A model generated the notes under the pieces. It was given only the letters and a program-made list of their open reading frames with translations, had not been told where the DNA came from and did no database searches. Positions 27,668 to 40,524 of a stretch of DNA of 64,000 nt are shown piece after piece. Both the position numbers and the translations under genes were made by a program. This stretch comes from Lamellibrachia columna (lineage: Eukaryota > Annelida > Polychaeta > Sabellida > Siboglinidae). The stretch covers positions 20,599,165 to 20,663,164 of the forward strand of contig OY759263.1 of the NCBI GenBank assembly GCA_963662155.1. Reading direction: 5' to 3'. Every line of letters starts with the position of its first letter. Within the stretch, counting starts at the first letter, position 1.

Positions 27668-28404
27668 CTAAGGAAGCTGTAGTCTCCAACATCGGCTTAT
27701 CATATATTATATTATATAACTATATAATTATGTAAGACAGCTGTCAATTATTTTTTAAAACCAATAATTTTTTGTCAGCGGACAACTTGTCATATTCACC
27801 TTTTGTCCTTTGTAAAAATTATTTATCTGTACTAAATAGCACAACAATGTTTCATTGCCTAAACACATAATTATTATGGTAAACAAGGTAACTATTGACA
27901 TCATCATCATTACAATATTAATCATCATATAACAAATTATTGACACATCGTTCTCACAAAGCACCACATGTTTATTTAGCTGCAGATCAAATAAATGCAG
28001 TATTGTCAGATCTATATAAATACGACTACTGTCACTTTATTGTACACAACAAATTAATGGCTTAGTCATAAGTTAATATTCTACAACAGATGTCTGCTTC
28101 TATCAAGGCAGACATACTCTCTAGTTGATTCTAGCCCCAGGTAATGTTTACCTACTGCTGTTAATCTCCCTTTTATGTCAGGTGAGTCTGCCCTGGAAGT
28201 GGCTGCTATTGTCCCCTCTGGACTCACTCAGGTGATCCAATTAGCACATGAGCATTGCTCACATAGAGGTGTGTTTGCCAATTGTCACTGGCTCTCAGCC
28301 AATCAGACCCAAGGGACAGGTGTCAATCAATGTCACTACCATCTCACCTGTGTCAAAGTCACTGCACAGGTGAACCAGTTAGACTGGCGCCTGTCTGGGG
28401 CGTT

Positions 28405-29243
28405 TCTCCTATCTCCTACAAGTATATCTCCTACCTCCTATAGGCATATTTCCTATCTCCTACAGGTATATCTCCTATCTCATACAGGTATATATACAAC
28501 ATGTATATTTCCTATCTACTACAGGTGTATCTCATACAGGTATATCTCCAATAGGTATATTTCCTATCTCCTACAGGTGTATCTCCTACAGGTATATCTC
28601 CAATAGGTATATTTCCTATCTCCTACAGGTGTATCTCCTACAGGTATATTTCCTATATCCTACAGGTGTATCTCCTACAGGTATATCTCCTATCTCCTAC
28701 AGGTATATATACTACATGTATATTCCCTATCTACTACAGGTGTATCTCATACAGGTATATCTCCAATAGGTATATTTCCTATCTCCTACAGGTATATCTA
28801 CTACAGGTATATCTCCTATCTCATACAGGTATATCTCCTATCTCATACAGGTATATATACTACAGGTATATTTCCTATCTCGTACAGGTTAGGTATATAT
28901 ACTACAAGTATATCTCCAATAGGTATATTTCCTATCTTCTACAGGTGTATCTCATACAGGTATATCTCCAATATGTATATTTCCTATCTTCTACACGTGT
29001 ATCTCCTACAGGTATATCTCCTATCTCCTACAGGTATATCTCCTATCTCATACAGGTATATCTCCTATCTCATACAGGTATATCTCCAATAGGTATATCT
29101 CCTACCTCCTACAGGTATATCTACTACAGGTATATCTCCTATCTCATACAGGTATATCTCCAATATGTATATTTCCTATCTTCTACAGGTGTATATCCTA
29201 CAGGTATATCTCCTATCTCATACAGGTATATCATCAATCTAGT
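28405..29243. repeat. Minisatellite of CTACAG/GTATAT units
   Basis: Irregular tandem array of 10-23 bp phrases such as tttcctatctcctacag followed by gtatatctc, with catacag and caataggtatat variants. Almost every unit contains a pyrimidine-rich stretch, then CAG, then GTATAT. It starts just after a CAGGTG-rich segment. Long plus-strand frames through it are artefacts. Confidence 0.92.
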
Positions 29244-29339
29244 TTTGTCCAGGTAAATCACAGATTTAGTATGTGCATGCAGCATGTCTCAGAGATAGAA
29301 AGACCATGTGTCAGAACAATTGATTCAGTGCAACAAATT

Positions 29340-29816
29340 CAAAGATGAGAAATGACCTAACAGTATTAGAATGGCAGAATAGTGTTACAAAATGAGAAAT
29401 GACCAAACAGTATTAGAATGGCAGAATAGTGTTACAAAATGAGAAATGACCAAACAGTATTAGAATGGCAGAATAGTGTTACAAAATGAGAAATGACCAA
29501 ACAGTATTAGAATGGCAGAATAGTGTTACAAAATGAGAAATGACCGAACAGTATTAGAATGGCAGAATAGTGTTACAAAATGAGAAATGACCAAACAGTA
29601 TTAGAATGGCAGAATAGAGTTACAAAATGAGAAATGACCGAACAGTATTAGAATGGCAGAATAGTGTTACAAAATGAGAAATGACCGAACAGTATTAGAA
29701 TGGCAGAATAGTGTTACAAATTGAGAAATGACCGAACAGTATAAGAATGGCAGAATAGTGTTACAAAATGAGAAATGACCGAACAGTATTAGAATGGCAG
29801 AATAGTGTTACAAATC
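29340..29816. repeat. 47-bp minisatellite, 10 units
   Basis: Unit atgagaaatgaccaaacagt... ending in gcagaatagtgttacaaa; period 47 measured from 29345, 29392 and 29439. Units differ by single substitutions, mainly gaccaaac versus gaccgaac. Confidence 0.95.
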
Positions 29817-31006
29817 AAAGAATGAAGTAATGAGAAATAATTGTTACAATAAAAACATTTGCTTAAAATTAAATAAAGCTCATGCTTTTTTGCTTGCAAA
29901 ATGTGTTACAGAGTCTGCATATTCCCATTCTGCAATGCGTCAATGACTAAAATCAGACATACGTATAAGAAAAAATGTGGACTGTGTGCAAGTCGCTGAA
30001 TTTTATCCAGTGTTGAAATTGTCTAAATTGTCTTCCAGTGGGTTGAATAATAAACATTATATTCTGGGGACTGGAAAAGTGGTAGTTAATCCCACTGTGG
30101 TAGTTTGACAGTGTTACACCGTAACACAATATGGGCCGAGGTTGTGCAGTACGCATGTAATATGGTGCTACTAGGTAAATTCCATTTTTATATGTACATA
30201 TTATTTTGCAACTGAAACGTCCAATTTCAATCAACTAATGTATTATCACTGAAATCTCCCATGTTGGAATATCATAAAAATAATCTATAACTTTCCTACT
30301 AAGTGTATTAAAGGAGTCAGCAAACTTCACAATGTGGTAAAACTTAATGCACAGCGTTCATCAGTAACAGGGAGTTCACTGTGGGAAAACATCCCAGGTG
30401 TTACTGCAAGGCTGGGGATGGGTTATTCCACCCCATAAGCCCCTCCTGTGTGGTGTGATCTTCAAAGGGGTTCACCAGAAGGGGCGTTTTGCAAACATCT
30501 GAGAAGAAAGGTTAAACACCCCATAAAACATCACAGGTAAACATTAGGTGCACCAGATGGAAGGTTTAGGATCAGCCCTCTAGTAAAGCCACCAAATGTG
30601 GCTAGTGCCCTGTTCTCAGAGACAGGAATTGACATGCAATTGTTGTAGCAACACTGGGAGCTGGTTGACACTTCAAAGAGGACATCACCTTAAAGTTCAA
30701 AGACAGAAGTTTGTCTCACTCAAACATCATCAGAAACAATCTGTGTGGTGATCATAGTTATGTCCACACAGCCTTTCTGTTGTAGACATCTTTGATGGTT
30801 TAGTAACTCAGGTTACAGTCAACTGTTTAATAAGATTGGGGAAATCCCTTCCAGTCATGAGATTGCTGCTGAGAAGATGCAACAACATTGGTCTCGTTTG
30901 CAGAGGAGCGTACGCTGACAGAATAGATTCTTTGCATCATCAGGCACCTTGTTAGTAAATACCATCATTGTGACTGCACCAGAAAGGATATATTCTCCTG
31001 AGTAAC
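29817..31006. other. Nothing recognised
   Basis: Unique sequence; 30360-30700 is GC-balanced and non-repetitive. No exon identified. Confidence 0.45.
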
Positions 31007-31152
31007 TGGACATAACCCCCTCCAGACAAACCCCTCAGACAAAACCCACTTCAGACAAAACCAACTCTGGACAAAACCTCTTCTGGACAAAACCCCCTTC
31101 AGACAAAACTCCCTCACTTTAACATAAATATGGACAGAACTCCTCTGGACAC
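31007..31152 (-). repeat. GGGGTTTTGTCC phrase repeat, locus 2, inverted
   Basis: On the plus strand it reads ggacataaccccctccagac, aaacccctcagacaaaaccc and so on: about nine phrases that are the reverse complement of loci 1, 3 and 4. Confidence 0.75.
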
Positions 31153-31289
31153 CAGAGCTATTATATACAATTATAACTCAAATGGATAACAATAGGAAAC
31201 AATAATATACCAATTAACATATTTATCTACCTTTCCATGGCTGTTGATACTATTTATCAAACAATTTTACAAGAATAACTAAGATACTA

Positions 31290-31468
31290 TTTGGCCTTTT
31301 TGATCTAACTCTTCGTTAATTCAAAAGTTATTTAAAAGACAGAAAGTTGTAGAAATTGAAGAAACATTAGTCGGAAAATTTGCGTATAACAAATGGTGTT
31401 CCGCTGGGCTCAATCCTTGGAACTCCATTATTTGTTATAAATTATATAGATGACTTTACTAGTGAGTG
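31290..31468 (+). pseudogene. Short decayed RT fragment, third LINE family
   Basis: Reads FKSYLKDRK, then after a stop and frame change VVEIEETLVGK, then TNGVPLGSILGTPLFVINY and IDDFTSE. This matches the RT segment W-FKSYL-x-RKQ ... GVPQGSILGPLLFxIYINDF that precedes the catalytic FADD in many LINEs. Only about 180 bp survives. It lies 160 bp upstream of the LINE A1 3' fragment but is from a different family. Confidence 0.65.
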
Positions 31469-31627
31469 CATGCATGTGTTGTTTTAAAGGCATGAAATTA
31501 GAAAAGTGAAAATTATGGCGAAAAGGCAAACAACTGAATGAATACACAAACCAATACATCATTCAATAACCTGAGCAGTTTTAATCAATGAAATGTTGAT
31601 GTCTGGTGACGTTTTGCCGAAATACTG

Positions 31628-32032
31628 TTTGACAACACTAGAGACCAGGAGACTAAGAGGAGACCAAATAGAAGTATTTAAAATAGTGAATGGTTATGAG
31701 GATGTTGATAGGAATATGTTCTTCAAACTTAAAGAAGGCAGTAGAACCAGAGGACACAAAGCAGCATTAGTTAAGGAGCAGTGTAGGTTGGACATGAGAA
31801 AGTACTCTTTCTCACAGAGGGTGATAAATGAATGGAACAAACTGCCAAATGATTGTGTTAATGCTAGTAGTGTGAATATGTTTAAAAATAGAATTGACAG
31901 ATATTTGATAAGGGTGGGCTACACATAGATGAGAAAATTGTTGGACTCTCGATAAGCCAATGGCTTCCTTGTCCACTTTGCCATCTGGAACTTGTTGTTT
32001 GGGATGGCAATCTTGTTAAATCTTGTTAAATC
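31628..32032 (+). mobile_element. LINE A1 3' fragment, 5'-truncated
   Basis: Carries the last about 98 codons of ORF2 (TTLETRRLRGDQIEVFKIVN to IRVGYT, stop ending at 31928), the 3' UTR and two TCTTGTTAAA decamers (32011-32030). It differs at only a few positions from 6485-6868 of the longer A1 copy. Candidate 5-bp target duplication tactg lies at 31623-31627 and 32033-32037. A typical target-primed insertion with early reverse-transcription arrest. Confidence 0.85.
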
Positions 32033-32349
32033 TACTGCACTGTGACATTTTGTTGGTGAATGTTGTCTTGTGACTTTTGTGCAGTGACATTTCACATAGA
32101 TATACATTATGCACGCACGTCTGCATCTACACATTGATGCATGCTGGATTTTCCCCTTCCAAATTCCACATTCACGACTGCCATGTGACCTGGCTATTTG
32201 CCCAGCAGATGTGCTCTTGAGCAGAACTCCTTCTGTCCAGGGATTAGCTGACGTAACTGGGATTAGGCAAATGGGGAAAGTTGGGAAAGACATTTGTAGG
32301 TGTTAAGAAGGACGCTATTGGAAGAGGAATTCCTTAATCCCAAACATGT

Positions 32350-32625
32350 GGCAGACAGGGGTGAAAGGCAGGGGTGCATGGAGAGGGATGCAAGGTGCGG
32401 TGCAATGTGGGGGAGCAAGACGGAGTGCAAAGTGGGCAGTGCAAGATGTGGGGTGCAAGGTGGGCAGTACAAAGTGGGTGGTGCAAGGTGGGCGGTACAA
32501 GGCGAGGGTGCAAGGCACAGGATGCGAGATGGGGAGGTGCAAGGTAGGGGGTGCAAGGCATAGGATGCAAGATGGGGGTGCAAGGTGGGCGGTGCAAGAG
32601 GGGGCTGCAAGGCAGGGTGAAATGG
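32350..32625. repeat. Degenerate G-rich GGTGCAAGGTGGG repeat
   Basis: Irregular tandem phrases gtgcaaggtgggcggt, gtgcaagatggggg and relatives over about 275 bp, strongly G-rich on the plus strand. Open frames on both strands here come from the repeat. Confidence 0.85.
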
Positions 32626-34261
32626 GGAATACCTAATCATCTCATATAAATTCAACCCATAATGTAAAACCTATGAAAACTTGAAACATTATCATAAAAT
32701 TGGTAAACTTTTCATTTTGTCAGGGTAAAATCATGAGTTGTACAAACTTGTGTAAACATTTGCCAAACGAAAACAGTTTAGCTTCATTTTACAGATATTC
32801 TGCTGTCTTTTCTTGTCAATACAATATACCTATCTACAAATTCAGAGATGTTATTCATAATGCAAACTATCTTATCAGCAAGACCATTCACTATATGGCA
32901 ATCAGCAATCATACTCACTGCTGGTCTGAGAATTTGCAGATAGCAACACCTCTAGAAATGACAATGCTATGGCTTTGTTGCGAAGTGTGACTGGCATGCG
33001 TCTGTTCGCTCACCCATGACCAAGACAACTTAACCGCACCATTGCACACATTATGCCAACTGTGACAATAAAACCACAGCATGTGTCACTGGCCAAGCAA
33101 AATGTCCAATTATATCTGCTGCTGCTGCTGCTCTTTTATGCCTGGGTGAACATTGGTCATGCATGGCTGACTGCAGTCAGTATCTACCTCACACAGCCTG
33201 CAAGCTGTGCGGTAAGTAACGGTAACTGCAACAAACCATGATGAGCACCATTCTAACAAAGGACTGCGGTCCGCCAAGATAACGAATCACTCACCGTCAT
33301 CATTGACACCGAAAATTGATTCTTTGAACAATCACATCCGCCATGCATTTCACCTGCCTGCAAAGATGGATGTCTAGAATGATAGCACAATTATCTTTCT
33401 TCCTCACATGGTGGGCAAACTTTTAATCAATCATCAACATTTGCAGGCAGGTATTTACAACCAGACATTTCTGTCATTCATCTTATTTACAACAAATCAC
33501 CTGAATCCTAAATAATTTATTTTCATTACACATTGGTTGACTCTTCATTTAATGTTATGCCTTCCTATGAGCACACAGACAAAATATTGTTGAAACATGT
33601 TGTTTATGTCGGTAACCAAACATTTTGTTAAAAGATACTTTGGCCCAGGACAGTTAGATCACAGAGATTTTTTCAATAGGGCTTTTTGGTTATAGGACAT
33701 TTTGGTAATAGAACGTTTTGGGAATAGGATATGGTTTTGTTCTGAGGGGGTTTTGTCAACAGGGGTTTTTGTCCAGAGAGGGTTATGTCCAGAGGGGGTA
33801 TGTCTGAGGGTGTTTGTGTGGAGTTATGGCTGTACAAACTTAAGGCAATAGGACATTTTGGCAATAGTATATTATGATAAAACAATTGATAATAATCCAA
33901 AAAAAACTTCTTTATTACTTTAAAGGTATCTCCATAATTAATATCATGTATTATTGTATATACCAGTAATGGTCTAAAACTGTTCAATGCCTTCTGTTTG
34001 GTTCTACACATCTATACTTTTTTGCTGGCCTACAAAGGTTTAGCAAGCAGCATCTAAATGTAGAGATGGAACCAGCATTATTCAGGAAGGGAAATTCTTA
34101 TCACCTACCCAGTTACATAGTGGACTAGGGTTCCCAGTTCCAACACCCTGCCAAATTGTTACTATTGTCAGAACAGGACAGGAAACTGCAACTCAAGTGT
34201 CATTTTAATCTTTTCATCATGTTCTGACAAGCCATAGTCAATTTATGGTGACTTGCGTGAT
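32626..34261. other. No gene seen
   Basis: Unique AT-rich DNA with a small (CTG)5 run at 33117-33131 and GGGGTTTTGTCC locus 3. A 112-codon minus frame at 33673-34011 crosses that repeat and is not considered real. Confidence 0.45.
33728..33826 (+). repeat. GGGGTTTTGTCC phrase repeat, locus 3
   Basis: gagggggttttgtcaacagg, gtttttgtccagagagggtt and atgtccagagggggtatg. It is preceded by related phrases ggacattttggtaatag and aacgttttgggaatagg. Confidence 0.75.
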
Positions 34262-34440
34262 CAGCTACCTCCACCCATCTCTATCCTCTCTCAGTTCAGC
34301 CGGTGACTGTCCAGTTGAATCCAATATTTGGTCCATCCACCTTCTGCTGGGAGAACGGGTGTCTCTTTTTTCGCTCCTTCCACCAAGCCCAACATGACTG
34401 AATTTTCCATCATACATGTATTGCACTGGTACAATTACCC
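34262..34440 (-). pseudogene. RTE-like LINE C-terminal tail fragment
   Basis: The minus-strand frame ends RSPSRRWMDQILDSTGQSP then AELREDRDGWR, the terminal pattern (GRP-x-RWxDxI ... AxDRxxWR) of RTE-like ORF2 proteins. Upstream residues (KEWVIVPVQYMYDGKFS) fit weakly. About 180 bp remain. Confidence 0.55.
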
Positions 34441-36938
34441 ATTCTTTCCGCGTGGTGGTCATGCATAGATGGTAGAAACATTAGCAAAAGCACATTTTAA
34501 CATGAATGGTGGATCCAAAATGGATCCTGATGGATCCAAACAAATACAAAAAAGAACACTATCCCAATTGCCAGACTCTCCAATGAAATCCTTTGCCAAG
34601 ATTTCTTTCCCCTACATCCTGGCATGTTGTCTGACCATGGCCAATCACTACTGTCCTAATATATAATAAGATAATACATGAGGATGTAAATCAGCTCTTT
34701 GTAAAGTTTCCTGATGTTTTGTGTTTTTAGGAATGTGTAAACTGCAAACGAAGCAGTCAAGTTAAAGATGGTCCAACAACTTTAGAATTTATCTATATTA
34801 TATTTAGATATGACAAGAAAGCTAGGTTGGGTTTGATTATGATTATAATTCTAATTCATTGTACAAAAACAGACAGATGGTTGATAATCTGTATATGTAA
34901 TGACATCCTGTAATCACAAAACATAATTTATTACAATTAAAAGAATATTTTAATTACACAATCATTTTACCAACATTTTACGTTTACACTTTTCAATTTA
35001 ACATTTTCTTGTTTACAGCTTTACCATGAAGCAAACAAAATGCAATCAAATGTTCGCAATAATAATCATTTTCTTAGAAAAAGAAGGTCTACAAATGAAG
35101 CCAATATTGTCAGAGCCGACTCTGACTTCTCACTCTGGTAGCTTCACTTTGTGCGTGACATTTCAACCCATGACACTCTAATTATAACCACTCTGGACAT
35201 TTTTATTTTACCTGTGAACTTTGCTACAGTAATCTATTGTCTGGCAAGTCCAATAAGTGTTCATCCGATGCCCTTTTGCTGAAGGACGCTCACAAGCAAG
35301 ACTGATGTGCTGCACACATGAGAAGGGTTAACTAGTGACCAGGTAATGTGCTTACATCCGTCACCGCCCACATACAAACACAGTCATTTCATTACCCACT
35401 TGTCTTACTCAGTCATTGTCCTACGTAATACAAAGACAAATGATGTGGACATTTCTTCAATAATCTAGCACCATGTCCACACAGCTGTCTGACAGAACAA
35501 CAAATGTGTGCCTATGTCACCAATGCAAAATTCAATAACTAAATGTTAACACTTTTCGCAGGCAGAAACACATTCAAGTGAACAATGGTGTAGTGATTAA
35601 TAAGGTTTTCCATCATTTAAATTACAACTGTTTGGCTCAAAGGAGTCTTCAAAACCAGAATGTGTTTTTTTATTAAATGAAGCACACGAATATGTTGGCA
35701 AAACACAAAATATCACATAAGGTTTAAGCAGCACTGTAAACAGAACAGTTTATTTTATCACGTATATTCAAGGATACAAATTGACAGAGCAGAAATACAG
35801 TAAGTTTTGATTTTCTGTAATCAGTAAGGTTGGCCTTTTGGATTTACTATAATCATACCCAAATATGTAACTGTCCTACACTGACAGAAACCATTTTGAC
35901 AAAATGTCACATCTTGACAGCCAATCATCTTAACAGCAAATCTTAATGCCTGTACCCTGCGATGTAATGTGTTCTCTCTGTGCAGTTTGCAAGTGTACCC
36001 ACAATGTACCAATCTCTTAATCTATTATGATATAGGTAAAATAAATTCCACAATTTGAACACTAGTTAACCATTCTGCCAAACTGGCACACCGAAATCTC
36101 AACAGCCAATCAGAACACTAGTTTGAACTCTCAGACATAGACATTCTTGTTATAAAGCAGTTTAAAGCTGGAAGCACAATAGTTTGACATAAGCTTGTGT
36201 TCAATAGTGTTCATGCTTTGGAAAAGCTGTGATCCTTCAAAATATTGTACAGATTATTACTAAACAATTCTTAACAAAAATAATTTCACTTGTCATTAAC
36301 AGATATTGACCTCGCAATTCAAATTTTATTTTGTGTATAGGAAGTTTTACCCATGGTGTTATTTGAAATTATAAGATCTATAGGTATTTACACATAGAAA
36401 TAACTAAATATAGCATGTTTCAGTAGGGATTTGTGAAAATTATGCCTTTCCTTTTGTTAAACTTATGAATAATAATACCTATGTTAGGTTATGTAAAATA
36501 TCAATCATCATTTATCAATAAATCAATGAGCAGAACAAATACTAACATTCAAATATAAAGGTTGCCATACATCCAACAAACTACAGACTTTACAGAGAGC
36601 AAAACATATAAAATGTTTGAATAAAGACACAATCTGAGATATGCAGACAGGCTTAATTTCAGCCCCAGGATATGCACCTGATCCTGCCGGGCAACGTCAA
36701 AGTTCTCTACAGTGCTGGTGGCATCATTTGATAAGGCACCGGGATAAACTCACCTAAACACAGGCAAGCGAGTGGCAACGAACAGAGTCTAAGCTGATAA
36801 TGTGCACATTTGTCATTGCTGCCAGATAATGGGTCCTTTCAATAATAACCCTAATGATGTGAGCATGCAAGACCATGCCCCAGATATGTCAAATTAATCA
36901 AGGTCACTACCACCTGAAGGCCATTTTCTCATGGTCAA
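34441..36938. other. Nothing recognised
   Basis: AT-rich unique DNA without repeat arrays, RNA genes or recognisable exons. Confidence 0.45.
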
Positions 36939-36953
36939 ATATATATATATATT

Positions 36954-37003
<50 letters not shown>
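36939..37003. repeat. (TA)n microsatellite
   Basis: TA tract with a short tttataaat interruption. Confidence 0.93.
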
Positions 37004-37006
<3 letters not shown>

Positions 37007-37094
37007 TCTGGTGGGTGAAGGAAACACAAAACAAACACTTGTTAAATGTCATAACCCATATATACATTAAAATATTGTAATATTTATGTGAGTA

Positions 37095-37118
37095 AATATA
37101 TATATACATATATATACA

Positions 37119-37192
<74 letters not shown>
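37095..37192. repeat. (TA)n microsatellite with TGTG core
   Basis: TA tract containing catgtgtgtgtat near its start, then about 70 bp of pure TA. Confidence 0.93.
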
Positions 37193-37193
<1 letters not shown>

Positions 37194-37992
37194 GAAATTA
37201 GCAATAATTACTCAAAACAGATAATATATATATACATAAATATTATCAACATCATGTATTAATGGTCATAATAATAAGAACACTGAGCCGTATTTTAACT
37301 CATTTAAACATCAAGCACTTGGTAACCATGACATTTGAAAACATAAAGCAGAGCCGCTTCTTCTCTTTAACAATCTACAAAGCATATCTCATCAGCTTTG
37401 TAGCACACAGATAATTATCAATTATAAACCTCCCAACCATGTACCCAGCTGTGTGTATGAGAATAAAAAAGACTGACAACTGCAGAAATAACAGGTGATT
37501 AATTGTTACTGCAGGGTGAAAGTGCGACGGACCGTGACACAAGATTATTCACACCTGTGGCTTGAGATCAAAGGCCTACTCACAGGTAAGTACTCAAGGG
37601 TGTGTGGAGGTAAATTGATTCTACAGCAGGTTGAGATAGTGGTCAAATGGATGCAACAAATACCTTTAGAAATCACTGAGCACAGAGGTTGAGTTCAAGG
37701 ATTAGTGAAACCATTCACACCTGATCTTACCTGTAAAGGTAAGGGCTGCTCAACACTTACAGCCCAGTAACACCTGTCAAGCACTAGACTCAATCAATCA
37801 ATTGTAACAGATATGTTAACAGAACAAATATTCTGTACTACAATTTCTGTGGCATTTTAACTCATTTTAACATGGTGCATTACAAACATATAATAATAAT
37901 AATTTACAGGATCATAAAATTAGAAAAAGGGTATCCAATAACATTGGTGTCTAAGCAAAAAATCAGCTATTTTTTAATGACTAACAAGTGTT
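37193..37992. promoter_or_regulatory. E-box cluster, candidate enhancer
   Basis: 37492-37776 contains CAGGTG/CACCTG at 37492, 37552, 37718 and 37771 plus CAGGTA/TACCTG at 37583 and 37728. The segment is unique and GC-balanced between TA tracts. These motifs bind ZEB, Snail and E-proteins. Function is inferred only. Confidence 0.3.
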
Positions 37993-38016
37993 ATTCTAAT
38001 TATTTTAACTATTAAT

Positions 38017-38051
<35 letters not shown>

Positions 38052-38070
38052 TTAATAGTTAAAATAATTA

Positions 38071-38127
<57 letters not shown>
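37993..38127. repeat. Perfect 26-bp inverted repeat around a (TA)n loop, plus TA tract
   Basis: Arms at 37993-38018 and 38049-38074 are exact reverse complements and enclose a 30-bp TA loop. The right arm runs into a second pure TA tract to 38127. Such a structure can form a hairpin or cruciform. Confidence 0.93.
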
Positions 38128-38131
<4 letters not shown>

Positions 38132-40448
38132 TGACTGATTTGATAGCTAACTATATGATGATGAGCTTAGTCAAACTAATATATTATATGTTATGTTATA
38201 TATTACATACATGAATAAAACGAAAATGTCCATAACTTCCCTCCAGGTTACAAGAAAGATGACAACTACAAAGGTGCCTTCCTCCTCCAGCCATGATCAT
38301 CCCTTCACACAGCTCCCTGGTTCCCTGGCCAACTCTTACTCAACATTAGACAATGGCAATTAGGCAAGGTCTGACTGTGTGTGTTATCTTGCCCAGAGGC
38401 CTGGAGGCTGGCAGATGGGAGTCCTCCTCATGAATAATTCATCCCAAGCTGCTATTGTTTTAGGTGAGCATCTACCTGATATTGGCTGTGCTCTGGTAGA
38501 CTAGGAAAGGCAAGATGAAGGTGGACCCTTAAATTATGTACCCCTGCCATAACTTGATGCACATTTTTAGGTGTTCTCCCAAAAAGGTTTATCGTTGTAT
38601 TCTTACTTAGCAACGGAAATAAATTATATAGATATTCCTCCAAAAAGATTATGTGAATATTTGTTGGAATCCGACGTAGGTTGGAGTGACGTCTTCTTGT
38701 GGAAGATCCACCTTGCTGTATTCATATATATATATATATATATACAAACTTGTTATTTTATAACACTAAATTCACAGAAAACTATTTAATTACAGGTGAT
38801 AAACAACTATATTATCAACAGCAATAAAACATCAATTTCCTACAAAAGTATACGCTGGTACAAACTATACCGTTGTCAACATGCCATAAATCCACCAGTA
38901 TTTTATATGATAATACAGAGCTGACATGGACTTCGGCACCCACATGTTCAAAAGACAAACAACTCAACATCAAACAGATATGCGACACCACATCACATGT
39001 TAAATATGGTGGCTTATACTACTAATAATAATATCACTAACACATGTAAACATGCAGTTCCACAAATCTTCACTAAGGAATCACCCAGACTAGTCACACT
39101 ACAAAAACCACGTAAAGACAATGTGGCCACAGACGGCCATATAATGGTCTTCCCACCAATCACACACCTATTCTTACCTTGCGAACCCCACCCAACCTCC
39201 TCTGCCATTTCACCTTTACGAAAACAACGATGACGTCAATTTCTACGGTGGTCATGTGACGAGTTTGCCGAAATGCACACGTCAACATTGCCCCACACAG
39301 TGAACGCAGCCAACTAGCCACGGCATGTCAGCGATGAGAAATTATGAAAATGCAGCCTTTCATGCGCTACTACTCACAGTTGCGCTAGACATTCGGGATC
39401 CCAATGGCAAATTGTATTAACGTGCGTGCACCGTTGGAATATTAAATGTTCTGCGGTAGAACTACCTGGGTAAATTATCACGAAAATGTATATCGAGTGG
39501 ACCAGCCAAATCACCGTCGGACGGACAACAGAATGCGGTTGACACGCCTAAAGCAATTGTCCTAACGAAATCCCCAGTCACGCTGACAAATGAGAATCTC
39601 GTTGAATGAGAAAGGCAACTGGATTAATGCTGCGTGTTATTATCAATCGTAGTTGTTCTTGCAACAATACGTGGAATTAGGCAGCATCTATTCAAAAACG
39701 TGGACAGACTGTCAAGGATAATTTGTACGGCTAATGCATGCAAGTTTCTATCAGTATAACTTTGCATAAAAAATTTTCGGTATGCAAATATATTGTGAGA
39801 GGAATAATTAAAGGTGATCATTTTATGAGCACCTCTAACTTGTAAAATAAAACAAAAACGCTACAAATCTTTGGCAAAACACTGTCTATTCCACAGTATT
39901 TTACTGTCTATTAATTTTTTTTATTATTTCCTATCTGAATGCAACTGTCAACAATTTTGATAAAAACTAAATAAATTACTGTCATTACACAATTGTTTTT
40001 CTGTTATCTTACAGATAAATTTTGGAGAAAAAAAATGTTTAAAAAATATTGTGGACAACATGTAAATAAGTGATTCCTGAGTCCTAACCATGAGAAATCC
40101 CTACCTGGAGTTGGCTGTTCCCATACCCTCTATGTCTGCCGCTTGCTTTGACATCCCTGGCAGATGGGGTGATATTTGAGAAGAGGGTAAAGGTACCAAC
40201 CTCAGGTCATCAATCTGTTGACTAATCAACCTTCTCAATACTGCCACGTTGTTCCGAAGGTTGACTTACATTCTATAAACACACCACCTAAATAACATCT
40301 ATATCAGATTTCTGTTTGAAAATATGATTCTGTTCTTACTTAACTGGATATAATCCATAACATTGTGAACTTAAAAAAAATTGTTGTTAAAATAAATTTA
40401 CGCTGTGTCATTGCTTGTATTAGTTGTAATTTTGGTGTCATTTTGACT

Positions 40449-40524
<76 letters not shown>

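Larger units (their letters stand above)
20313..28404. other. About 8 kb without a gene; unique DNA with enhancer-like patches
   Basis: No ORF2, exon or RNA recognised. 21720-21840 has tandem cactca/gtggtcactc phrases, CAGCTG and ccattgttt (SOX-type). 22510-22950 is GC-balanced and carries the 50-bp duplication. 28179-28372 holds five CAGGTG/CACCTG E-boxes. 23800-24300 has ordinary CpG. Confidence 0.5.

Noticed and set aside
29340..29816. CRISPR-like regular spacing (47-bp units)
   Set aside because: Whole units repeat with no unique spacers, and the genome is eukaryotic. The 29-bp array at 63660 is rejected for the same reason.
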